From IMG/VR virus record IMGVR_UViG_3300037586_004497, positions 1 through 46,154 of that record: a stretch of DNA of 46,154 nucleotides. One strand, given 5' to 3'. The stretch's first letter is position 1, and every line of letters begins with the position of its first letter. Of the stretch, positions 6,211 to 12,187 are shown one piece after another. The notes under the pieces were generated by a model, which did no database searches, was not told the origin of the DNA, and saw only the letters and a list, made by a program, of their open reading frames with translations. The position numbers and the translations under genes were made by a program. This stretch comes from a virus.

Positions 6211-6489
6211 ATGCAACATCATATACCACAAAATTCTATAATAGTTATGCCAAATGTAATACCAAGAGATGTATTGATAAAGAGATTAAACTCTAATAAT
6301 ATATCTTGGCTATTTATTTATCCTGACTATGAACATTTTAAATATGGGTATAATTACATATGTATTACAGAGAAATCTATTATTAAACATCACAGGAATC
6401 TTGAAAAGCAAAGAATAAAAGATATAGTGACACCTGACTTTAATAGTAACATGTGTGAAACAAACTATTATTTTACAAAAGAATTTTAA
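6211..6489 (+). CDS. Small early protein, unknown
   Basis: This is 92 aa from the ATG at 6211, which follows the recurrent leader AAACTTATTAAAACTTATATT also found before 6560, 7072 and 7352. A longer frame from 6103 is open, but its N-terminal 36 codons run through the structured RNA. The protein is rich in Asn, Ile and aromatic residues (ISWLFIYPDYEHFKYGYNYI). Function unknown. Confidence 0.6.
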   Translation: MQHHIPQNSIIVMPNVIPRDVLIKRLNSNNISWLFIYPDYEHFKYGYNYICITEKSIIKHHRNLEKQRIKDIVTPDFNSNMCETNYYFTKEF

Positions 6490-6513
6490 AAGGGGATTAA
6501 TTTCCCCTTTTTT
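6488..6513 (+). terminator. Intrinsic terminator
   Basis: AAAAGGGG pairs with CCCCTTTT around ATTAATTT, then T; ends the 6211 unit, six bases before the next promoter-like element. Confidence 0.8.
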
Positions 6514-6518
6514 GCACA

Positions 6519-6559
6519 AACAACTCTTACTATAACTTAAATTATTTAAAACTTATATT
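6519..6559 (+). promoter_or_regulatory. AACAACTCTTACT element, copy 5
   Basis: The 13-mer at 6519-6531 is followed by ATAACTTAAATTATTT and then the AAAACTTATATT leader and the ATG at 6560. It combines the promoter-like element and the translation leader. Confidence 0.6.
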
Positions 6560-7033
6560 ATGACAAAATCACCACAACTTACTACAGCATATGATATGTT
6601 TGTACATTACAATGGAAATTGTATGCACTATGCAATTATATTTCCACCTTCTTTTAACCAATGTTGCAGATTAAAACTTGCAAAAGCATTTGGTTGGGAG
6701 AATCCTGAAGATGTAAGCTCTTGGGAATTTATATTACCTAACATCTTGGATAGAGAGGTTAAGGTACATCTTATGGAACATAAAGCAGGTGCAATGTTTT
6801 CACCAAAAGAAATGTTCTATACTTCTCAAAGTAGTAGAACTCCACTAAATGAACATAAATTTGGTAGCCAAGAGCTTAGAGAATATGCTTATGAAAATAA
6901 TTCTCGTGAACGAGTAAGACTTGTTATGCATCATCTTTTTAGATATGCTACATACCTTGGAGGATGTGAAATAGAATCAAGATATGATTCAGAAAGGTGG
7001 CAAAAGCAAATTGCAGAATTAACAGGGGTGTAA
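6560..7033 (+). CDS. Hypothetical early protein, unknown
   Basis: This is a 157-aa protein. It has a central section KLAKAFGWENPEDVSSWEFI and a basic C-terminal half (NNSRERVRLVMHHLFRYATY, then YDSERWQKQIAELTGV). The overall look is of a compact mixed alpha/beta enzyme or adaptor, but no motif was recognised. It has its own promoter-like element in front and a terminator behind it, like the neighbouring units. Confidence 0.65.
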   Translation: MTKSPQLTTAYDMFVHYNGNCMHYAIIFPPSFNQCCRLKLAKAFGWENPEDVSSWEFILPNILDREVKVHLMEHKAGAMFSPKEMFYTSQSSRTPLNEHKFGSQELREYAYENNSRERVRLVMHHLFRYATYLGGCEIESRYDSERWQKQIAELTGV

Positions 7034-7047
7034 TGCCCCTTTTTTTA
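7024..7047 (+). terminator. Intrinsic terminator
   Basis: CAGGGG pairs with CCCC-containing sequence around TGTAATG and runs into seven T. The next ATG is at 7072, 25 bases on, and the leader AAACTTATTAAAACTTA begins inside the T-run. Confidence 0.75.
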
Positions 7048-7071
7048 AACTTATTAAAACTTAAAATTATT

Positions 7072-7299
7072 ATGAAAGAACCTATAAACTTGGATGGTGT
7101 AGATTATTATTCTGATGGTAGAAAGTTAACTACAACAGATAAAGTTACATTTTATACCTTAAGCACGACAAAATTTTGGTGGTTGCCTAATACTTATGAT
7201 GATATTTGTGAGTATGGAGGTGCTATGTGTGGATTTGATACTAAAGAAAAAGCTATTAAATATTACCAAAAGAAGGGATATACATTTACTGACTTGTAA
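7072..7299 (+). CDS. Small early protein, unknown
   Basis: This is 75 aa from the ATG at 7072, chosen because it follows the shared leader; the frame is open further upstream through the terminator. The sequence INLDGVDYYSDGRKLTTTD and FDTKEKAIKYYQKKGYTFTD suggests a small beta-alpha fold. Function unknown. Confidence 0.6.
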   Translation: MKEPINLDGVDYYSDGRKLTTTDKVTFYTLSTTKFWWLPNTYDDICEYGGAMCGFDTKEKAIKYYQKKGYTFTDL

Positions 7300-7304
7300 A
7301 TTAT

Positions 7305-7327
7305 AAGGGGTTTAATAACCCCTTTTT
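7305..7327 (+). terminator. Intrinsic terminator
   Basis: AAGGGGTT pairs with AACCCCTT around TAAT, followed by T; ends the 7072 unit and is 25 bases before the next ATG. Confidence 0.75.
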
Positions 7328-7351
7328 ATTAATTTTATTAAAACTTATGTT

Positions 7352-7510
7352 ATGAAAAAACTTAAACAATGTAGAGTATGTGGTTATAGGTCTAACACAA
7401 AAAGTTGTCCTCAATGTAATTGTAATGTGATGATAGACCCTGATGATTATGATTGGAAGAAAACATCTAATGCAATAGATTGGAATAGAATTAAACCTAA
7501 AGGAGATTAA
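7352..7510 (+). CDS. Small zinc-ribbon protein
   Basis: This is 52 aa. Two CxxC pairs at residues 7-10 (CRVC) and 19-22 (CPQC), with a further Cys at 24, form a zinc-ribbon-like site. The C-terminal half is acidic and then Trp-rich (DPDDYDWKKTSNAIDWNRIK). It follows the shared AAAACTTATGTT leader. Zinc-ribbon micro-proteins of phages often bind nucleic acid or host RNA polymerase; which applies here is unknown. Confidence 0.6.
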   Translation: MKKLKQCRVCGYRSNTKSCPQCNCNVMIDPDDYDWKKTSNAIDWNRIKPKGD

Positions 7511-7523
7511 TTTCTCCTTTTTT
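7499..7523 (+). terminator. Intrinsic terminator
   Basis: AAAGGAGA pairs perfectly with TCTCCTTT around TTAAT, then a T-run; it overlaps the stop of the 7352 gene. Confidence 0.75.
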
Positions 7524-7526
7524 ATT

Positions 7527-7710
7527 TTTGTCTCCACTCCGTGGACAAAGTAGACTCAAGAATTGATAATCAATACATTACAAAAATAACTCTTTTTAAA
7601 AATAGTCCTTTTCAAGGACTCGGCTTTTTGTACAACTAGTTACAGATTAATAGGCTTGTGCCAAGCCTCGGCTTAATGGGCTTTCAGCCCAACAACTCCC
7701 CCTGCGGGGG
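7527..7710 (+). repeat. Array of short hairpins with 3-base loops
   Basis: Five perfect or nearly perfect hairpins lie in 184 bases with no gene. They are TTTGTC(TC)CAC/GTGGACAAA with loop TCC (7527-7549); AGTCCTT/AAGGACT with loop TTC (7604-7620); AGGCTTG/CAAGCCT with loop TGC (7652-7668); TGGGCT/AGCCCA with loop TTC (7677-7691); and CCCCC/GGGGG with loop TGC (7698-7710). They are not followed by T-runs except weakly, so they do not look like simple terminators. Confidence 0.6.
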
Positions 7711-7745
7711 AATAATTATTTGTTAAATTTTATAAAATTAATTGT

Positions 7746-8180
7746 ATGAATTATACTAATGAAGTAAAGGAAAAATTAGCCACCTTAGAATCAAGAGGCT
7801 ATGAAAAGCACATTAATCCTAACACTAAACAAATTCAGATGAGAAAGAATTGTCAGCTTAAAGTTGATAAGTTCTTATCAACTGATGAGGAGGGTGCTAT
7901 TAAATGGAGTGTTAGAAAAGATAGTGATGTTGAGTCTACACTTGTACATTGTTCTTTGAGTAATCATCCTGATTTTGATGTAAAAGCTACCCTATATAGA
8001 ACATCTTGGGAGCAAAATGCTTGTGTTATTGGGAGTGTTTATAGTGCTACAGCAACATGTACTGTTACTGAAAAGGGTACTAATGCTCTTAATCCTACAT
8101 GTGATAATACATTCTTCACATTGTTTACAAGTATTGGAGTTGTTGTATCCTCTGATGAGTTGTCAAAAGTGGGTCTATAG
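7746..8180 (+). CDS. Hypothetical protein, unknown
   Basis: This is a 144-aa protein starting MNYTNEVKEKLATLESRGYEK. The middle is polar (KVDKFLSTDEEGAIKWSVRK) and the C-terminal half is rich in Thr, Cys and Val (SVYSATATCTVTEKGTNALN). It looks like a beta-sheet protein. No family recognised. A 14-bp terminator stem follows its stop. Confidence 0.6.
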   Translation: MNYTNEVKEKLATLESRGYEKHINPNTKQIQMRKNCQLKVDKFLSTDEEGAIKWSVRKDSDVESTLVHCSLSNHPDFDVKATLYRTSWEQNACVIGSVYSATATCTVTEKGTNALNPTCDNTFFTLFTSIGVVVSSDELSKVGL

Positions 8181-8201
8181 TATTTACATTGTATTAATAA
8201 A

Positions 8202-8250
8202 AAGCAGAGCATTTCTTAATTGAGATGCTTTGCTTCTTTATAAAAAAAAA
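8202..8250 (+). terminator. Strong hairpin terminator
   Basis: AAGCAGAGCATTTC (8202-8215) pairs with GAGATGCTTTGCTT (8222-8235), 14 pairs with two wobbles, followed by CTTTAT. A second small hairpin AAATGC-TTC-GCATTT is at 8257-8271. Confidence 0.7.
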
Positions 8251-8281
8251 AGGATAAAATGCTTCGCATTTAGAGTTTAAG

Positions 8282-8700
8282 TAATTTGTTATCACAAATT
8301 ATAGCCACTTGCAAAGAGTAGTTACTTGCAAAGAGTAGCCACTTGCAAAGGGTTTACCGTGTTACTTGTACCTTGTTACTTGTTACGGTAACACCTTCTA
8401 GCACTTTGTGATTGTATAACTACGGTAACACCTTGTTACTACAAGAATTTATAAAAATTTTAGAATAATTAAAAAAAATTGAGGAAATACGTGTGTGTTT
8501 TAATCTTTTAGAGATAATAACACTTACCTGTATTTCTTTAGTTATATATTAATATCATTATTTTACTATAGTATATAGTATATATATATTTTATATAGCT
8601 AACTTTAGAACATGCATTACATAGATAACATAGAATTAAGTGATATATTACTTAGTATATTCTTATATATCTTTTATGTATGTGTTACATATAGAGGAGA
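8282..8700. other. Iteron-rich, AT-rich region; candidate replication origin
   Basis: No gene is seen. The block has a perfect hairpin TAATTTGT/ACAAATTA (8282-8301), three 17-bp tandem repeats (8304-8354), an inverted pair TTACCGT/ACGGTAA (8354-8360 with 8385-8391) enclosing two GTTACTTGT repeats, and a 14-bp direct repeat TACGGTAACACCTT (8384-8397 and 8421-8434). About 250 bases of very AT-rich DNA follow, with a TATATA-type core near 8570-8600. This layout, with iterons beside an AT-rich melting zone, is like many replicon origins. Confidence 0.4.
8304..8354. repeat. Three 17-bp tandem repeats (ACTTGCAAAGAGTAG core)
   Basis: The core ACTTGCAAAGAGTAG is perfect at 8307-8321 and 8324-8338; the third unit at 8341 reads ACTTGCAAAGGGTT. 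The units start 17 bp apart. Confidence 0.75.
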
Positions 8701-8723
8701 AGAGTAATAGCTTCCCGAATCTT

Positions 8724-9202
8724 TAGTGTGTCAATAGATTGCACACTATTATATTATTATTATATTATGCTTTAACTAAATATATAGTTGATACTGTAAG
8801 ACCACATAACTGGCATGTTTAATATCCATAGGTTGTGAATAGGTTGGTAGCCTATAATGGTCCCAAGTTAAAGTATTATTATTCTCTTATCCAATTGCAG
8901 GTAAATGTGGTCGCCAACTGGGATTTTATAATCTATCACTATTGACAACGTGTTAACAGTAGAAATTAGCTCAAATGTGTGGCGTTGAGTATCAAGGGTT
9001 GCAACCTTGTAAGAGAACCAACACTGATTGACAAGGTTACTAGTACCTTTATATGCAATCAGGAATATACGGACATGGTCAGGAAGGCACCTTTTAAAAC
9101 AGAATCCATTATAAAAAGCAATCCGTATTTATTATTTATTAAAAGAAATTAGAAAGGCTGTAAGTGTTCTCATTAAGTCACACATAGTAGTATTTATACT
9201 GC
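8724..9202 (+). ncRNA. Candidate large structured non-coding RNA
   Basis: About 480 bases with no credible gene are filled with strong pairings: TAGTGTG/CACACTA (8724-8730 with 8742-8748); an 8-bp stem GACCACAT/ATGTGGTC (8800-8807 with 8905-8912) enclosing ATAGG-TTGGTAG-CCTAT; CAAGG-GTTGCAA-CCTTG (8993-9009); CTGATTG/CAATCAG (9024-9030 with 9056-9062) enclosing AAGGT-TACTAGT-ACCTT; ATACGGA/TCCGTAT (9067-9073 with 9122-9128); and GTAGTA/TACTGC (9187-9202). It may be one large RNA or several. Its size and phage setting recall large ornate phage RNAs such as GOLLD and ROOL, but I cannot show homology. Confidence 0.45.
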
Positions 9203-9247
9203 AACAGCGTATACCTAAGCATGTAGACAAAAGGCTTTTTTATTATA

Positions 9248-9281
9248 CACTTATTAATCACTTAAAAAAATATTACACATT
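9248..9281 (+). promoter_or_regulatory. CACTTATTAATCACTTAA element before 9282
   Basis: A near-identical element (CACTTATTTATCACTTAA) is at 10868-10885 before the 10901 gene, and the core TTATCACTTA is at 9811-9820 before 9835. In each case the ATG follows 14-17 bases later. It differs from the AACAACTCTTACT element, so it may be a second promoter or leader class. Confidence 0.5.
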
Positions 9282-9800
9282 ATGAGCAGAGAAATAATTA
9301 CTTTGTCCAATGGTAAGAAAGTAGCAAACTTTTCTTCACCACACTCATTTACCTTTACTGATGGTAGTGAGATTCCTGCAGTAGATGCAGAAGAATCTAT
9401 AAGATTAAAAGTTAACTTCATTGAAACTGAACATCCAGATGAATCAGGAGATATAAGTCTTGAGTTTACATTGTCTACAGATGTAATGTTTGAGATGAGA
9501 TATTGGGTAGCTTTATATAACGTAGGTTATGTAGATGTTGTATTCTGTCCGCTTCCTATGATTACTGCAATTAAAAAAGTTGAAGATTCCTATAGTCAGG
9601 AATGGAGTGAATGGTATGATTATTATGGTAACCAAGCCTCTGATGGTAGAGAACAAGAACCATTGGCTCCTGAATTACTTGGTATTCTTGTAAGTCAAAA
9701 AGATGAGAAAGTAGCTTGTCTTAAGAATTCTCCATTTAGAGCAGTCAGAATGGAAGATAGAATTAAGAAACTTTTATCAATTGATAAGCAGTGCATTTAG
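9282..9800 (+). CDS. Hypothetical protein, unknown
   Basis: This is a 172-aa protein, beta-rich in the first half (SNGKKVANFSSPHSFTFTDG, then DISLEFTLSTDVMFEM), with an aromatic middle (EWSEWYDYYGN) and a basic helical end (FRAVRMEDRIKKLLSIDKQ). No motif was recognised. It lies between the large structured region and the 9835 gene and has the TATCACTTAA-type leader. Confidence 0.6.
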   Translation: MSREIITLSNGKKVANFSSPHSFTFTDGSEIPAVDAEESIRLKVNFIETEHPDESGDISLEFTLSTDVMFEMRYWVALYNVGYVDVVFCPLPMITAIKKVEDSYSQEWSEWYDYYGNQASDGREQEPLAPELLGILVSQKDEKVACLKNSPFRAVRMEDRIKKLLSIDKQCI

Positions 9801-9810
9801 TTTGTACTGT

Positions 9811-9834
9811 TTATCACTTAAAAATATATATATC
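9811..9834 (+). promoter_or_regulatory. TTATCACTTA element before 9835
   Basis: TTATCACTTAAAAATAT sits 14 bases before the ATG at 9835 and matches the core of the elements at 9248 and 10868. Confidence 0.45.
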
Positions 9835-10104
9835 ATGAATGAATTTGAAACAAAAAAATGGATACTTAGCATGTCCAAAGATTCTAAGTTTAAACTTATG
9901 GAGTCAATGCTAAAACAAGATGCATTTGGTGAATACATGGCATTTATTAAAATTCTCCTTGATGCACCATGTGGAGAAGGAGGAGGTATTCCAACTGAAG
10001 AAATTAATGCTATTTGGGATAAATACATGAAAGTAGATCAAGTAGATTTTGAAGATGATGGAAAACCTGTAGCTACTTACAAAAAAGAAATACCTAAAAA
10101 ATAA
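9835..10104 (+). CDS. Small protein, unknown
   Basis: This is 89 aa from the ATG at 9835; an upstream in-frame ATG at 9781 overlaps the previous gene and lacks the leader. The protein has KLMESMLKQDAFGEYMAFIK (helical), a Gly-rich turn (DAPCGEGGGIP) and a charged end. No family recognised. Confidence 0.6.
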   Translation: MNEFETKKWILSMSKDSKFKLMESMLKQDAFGEYMAFIKILLDAPCGEGGGIPTEEINAIWDKYMKVDQVDFEDDGKPVATYKKEIPKK

Positions 10105-10121
10105 TTTTAAATACATATATC

Positions 10122-10400
10122 ATGACTACATTTATAATAATAATTATCGTATTAGCCTGTATTATATCTTTTCAATTATATGCATATTTTCAACTTAAAG
10201 CAGAATTAGAAGACAGAGAATATAAAATCACCTCATTACTTGATGAAATTAATTCTGTTGAATATATTGAAAAGAAAAGAGATAAAGAACAAATGGATGC
10301 CTATTTTAAATATATTACACAAATGGAGAATGAGGAATTTAAAAAAGAAACTTATGAAAAAGATTATAGTTACTCAAAGAGAAATCCAAGAAGCTTGTAA
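10122..10400 (+). CDS. Membrane-anchored coiled-coil protein
   Basis: This is 92 aa. Residues 2-24 form one membrane segment (TTFIIIIIVLACIISFQLYA), followed by a highly charged helical part (residues 28-80) ending in YEKDYSYSKRNPRSL. An N-terminal anchor plus helix is the layout of an inner-membrane spanin or a host-envelope effector. Position among early genes speaks for an effector. It overlaps the next gene. Confidence 0.5.
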   Translation: MTTFIIIIIVLACIISFQLYAYFQLKAELEDREYKITSLLDEINSVEYIEKKRDKEQMDAYFKYITQMENEEFKKETYEKDYSYSKRNPRSL

Positions 10401-10566
10401 GAAACAAGTGCATAGAGATAAATCTAAATACCACAGACCTAGTAATGAAAAGTATCATTTTTCTACTGGTGTATGTCCATATTGTAAAACTGAAAGTACA
10501 TTTAGTGATTCTCCTGATCATTCATTTGATGGGTGGATACGTTGTGGAAATTGTGGTGGAAGTTAA
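10354..10566 (+). CDS. Zinc-ribbon protein
   Basis: This is 70 aa from the ATG at 10354, chosen because it follows AAAAAAGAAACTT, the leader form seen elsewhere; a longer frame starts at 10240. Two CxxC knuckles, CPYC (about residues 49-52) and CGNC (about 65-68), make a zinc ribbon. The N-terminal half is basic (QEACKKQVHRDKSKYHRPSN). It probably binds nucleic acid. It overlaps the membrane-anchored gene by 47 bases. Confidence 0.55.
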   Translation: MKKIIVTQREIQEACKKQVHRDKSKYHRPSNEKYHFSTGVCPYCKTESTFSDSPDHSFDGWIRCGNCGGS

Positions 10567-10571
10567 ACATA

Positions 10572-10652
10572 AGGCAATGCTGATATCTAATGCAAGATAT
10601 ACAGGCAGTTAGGAGCCAACTCCTTACAGGTGCGAATCCTGTCATTGCCTCA
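10572..10652 (+). tRNA. Atypical tRNA-like cloverleaf
   Basis: AGGCAATG (10572-10579) pairs with CATTGCCT (10643-10650) as an acceptor stem. A textbook T arm, ACAGG-TGCGAAT-CCTGT (10626-10642), directly precedes the 3' strand. The rest is unusual: ATATCT/AGATAT around AATGCA, and GGAG-CCAA-CTCC in the place of the anticodon or variable arm. No standard D loop with GG and no clear anticodon loop with T33 can be drawn. If the first inner arm carries the anticodon it could be GCA (Cys), with T as discriminator. No CCA is encoded. It may be a degenerate tRNA or a tRNA mimic. Confidence 0.45.
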
Positions 10653-10663
10653 AAAAAAATCCA

Positions 10664-10860
10664 ATAACTAATTGATCAATAGTTATGGTCACAGGGACAA
10701 GATGCAGCATAGTCTCTTGTTGGTTGAAAGAAGATACAGTGAATTCATTCTTTACCAACTACCTGTGGAAAGCTAAGGTGAGAATCCTTGGAACGTTTAA
10801 CATATACCGTGGCTTATGTCTATCCTTAAGATAGCATTAGTGTCCAAAAGAATATGTATT
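10664..10860 (+). ncRNA. Candidate structured RNA with three-way junction
   Basis: ATAACTA/TAGTTAT form a hairpin (10664-10686). CACAGG/CCTGTG (10690-10695 with 10762-10767) close a junction holding ACAAGA/TCTTGT (10697-10702 with 10715-10720) and TGGT-tg-AAAGAA/TTCTTTACCA (10721-10732 with 10748-10757). Further hairpins AAGG-TGAGAAT-CCTT and CTATC-CTTAA-GATAG follow. No frame of useful length is present. It lies between the tRNA-like element and the leader of the 10901 gene. Confidence 0.45.
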
Positions 10861-10867
10861 TATATTT

Positions 10868-10900
10868 CACTTATTTATCACTTAATAACTTATTTAAAAA
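10868..10900 (+). promoter_or_regulatory. CACTTATTTATCACTTAA element before 10901
   Basis: It matches the 9248 element at 17 of 18 positions and sits 15 bases before the ATG at 10901. Confidence 0.5.
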
Positions 10901-11800
10901 ATGAAACATCTCGGTAAAAATGGTTTATCAATGAGCCAAGCACAATCAATTAGTAATCTTTGTAATCAAAGAGCAATTGAAATTGACAACACTATTAGAA
11001 ACTTTAATGTAGTTTCTAAAACTGTAAAGATTGATAGAGAAATTTATGAATTACAGGAAGCTAATCCAATTAGTGATGCAATTGAACTGTTAGAAGAAAA
11101 GGGAAAGCTTCACGGTACTCAAGCATTCTTAATGGAAGCTATTAAATCTAAAGAAAATTTATTAGATTCTATTAGAAATGAAAATCTTAATTTATCAGCA
11201 TTTACTATGCCTGAAAGAACAGAGATTGATATGCCTAATTATGCACATGAACTCACTGAAGAATTTGGTTGGAGTAAATTATCTGCTAAAGAATATGCAG
11301 AGTATTTAGATGTTGAAAGTGCAGCTGCTCATTACGGTCAATTTATCCATAAATTAGGTAAGTTAACTGCATTAAGAAATATTTTGGCTAAGAATACTCC
11401 TCTTGAATGGGAAGTAGTTGAAGAGGGTAAGAAAACTCCTGTGAAGGTAGTGAAACATCATACTCCTTCTGAATTAGCTAAATTGCACGAGAATATTGCT
11501 AAATTGCATGGATTAAAAGAGCAGAGAGTTAATTACTTTAAAGCAAAGGTTAAAAATTTAACCAGTGCAGAGAATGTCCTTATTCATAAGAACAATTCTG
11601 TATTAAAGCAAGCTTTTGATACACTTTGTATTGAAGATAATGCAGAATATGAAAGTGCTTTGAAAGCATATCATAATGAAGTCTCAATTGCTAGATCTGA
11701 ATTTGAAGCTGATCGTGAGCAAAGACTTAATGATGCAAGTAAACTGCGTATAGTGGTTGACTCAAGATTTCAAGGTACTGTTGATGTTTTAATAGCATAG
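10901..11800 (+). CDS. Helical/coiled-coil protein, unknown
   Basis: This is a 299-aa protein, almost wholly helical: SISNLCNQRAIEIDNTIRNF, then EANPISDAIELLEEKGKLHG, then HTPSELAKLHENIAKLHGLK and EVSIARSEFEADREQRLNDA. No catalytic motif and no membrane segment are seen. It is the largest protein of this early region and is flanked on both sides by candidate structured RNAs, so an RNA-linked role should be tested, though nothing in the sequence proves it. Confidence 0.6.
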   Translation: MKHLGKNGLSMSQAQSISNLCNQRAIEIDNTIRNFNVVSKTVKIDREIYELQEANPISDAIELLEEKGKLHGTQAFLMEAIKSKENLLDSIRNENLNLSAFTMPERTEIDMPNYAHELTEEFGWSKLSAKEYAEYLDVESAAAHYGQFIHKLGKLTALRNILAKNTPLEWEVVEEGKKTPVKVVKHHTPSELAKLHENIAKLHGLKEQRVNYFKAKVKNLTSAENVLIHKNNSVLKQAFDTLCIEDNAEYESALKAYHNEVSIARSEFEADREQRLNDASKLRIVVDSRFQGTVDVLIA

Positions 11801-11819
11801 GAATCTTAACATTATAGGT

Positions 11820-11860
11820 GAGCAGAGGATAGGCATAAGCTGATTCCTTTGCTCTTTATA
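11820..11860 (+). terminator. Hairpin after the 10901 gene
   Basis: GAGCAGAGGA (11820-11829) pairs with TCCTTTGCTC (11845-11854), ten pairs with one wobble, around a 15-base loop, followed by TTTATATT. It may be a terminator or an RNA-processing stem ahead of the large structured RNA. Confidence 0.5.
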
Positions 11861-11861
11861 T

Positions 11862-12142
11862 TGAATAGTAGAGTTTACTTTATATATTCTTCGGGATATA
11901 TAGAGTTGTCTGGTCAGACGTAAAATGGCTTAAACTAAAAAGATAAAATAATAACTAAATTTTATACCGCTCAACTTCACTAAACAAACACTGAGATAGA
12001 ACTCATAGATTAGACAAGTTACTGTAGCTTTGCTACTCCTGGCTAATCACATCTAGACTGTGTTATTGTTTTTGCCTTTGTGGAAGTTGAGGTCTTTGAC
12101 TTGGTTTTTGATTTTCTTTTTATCTACGCACTCTACTATTCA
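11862..12142 (+). ncRNA. Candidate 281-nt structured RNA closed by a perfect 13-bp stem
   Basis: TGAATAGTAGAGT (11862-11874) pairs perfectly with ACTCTACTATTCA (12130-12142). Inside lie a UUCG tetraloop hairpin, TATATATTC-TTCG-GGATATATA (11881-11902); a perfect 9-bp long-range stem CTCAACTTC/GAAGTTGAG (11970-11978 with 12083-12091); within it GATTAG/CTAATC (12008-12013 with 12043-12048); and at the tip GTAGC-TTT-GCTAC (12024-12036). The nested pairings are mutually compatible. There is no credible gene. No known RNA class was recognised. Confidence 0.65.
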
Positions 12143-12187
12143 GTAACTGTACTTTAAAAAAATATGAATTAAATAAATAAATTAAAA

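Noticed and set aside
7301-7537. Minus-strand frame of 78 codons
   Set aside because: It covers two terminators and the antisense of the zinc-ribbon gene; its translation is low-complexity.
8284-8440. Possible CRISPR array from the short repeats
   Set aside because: The repeats are tandem, 17 bp apart, with no spacers and no cas genes nearby.
8724-9202. Group I or group II intron
   Set aside because: No recognisable group I core or group II domain V sequence was seen, and no gene is interrupted.
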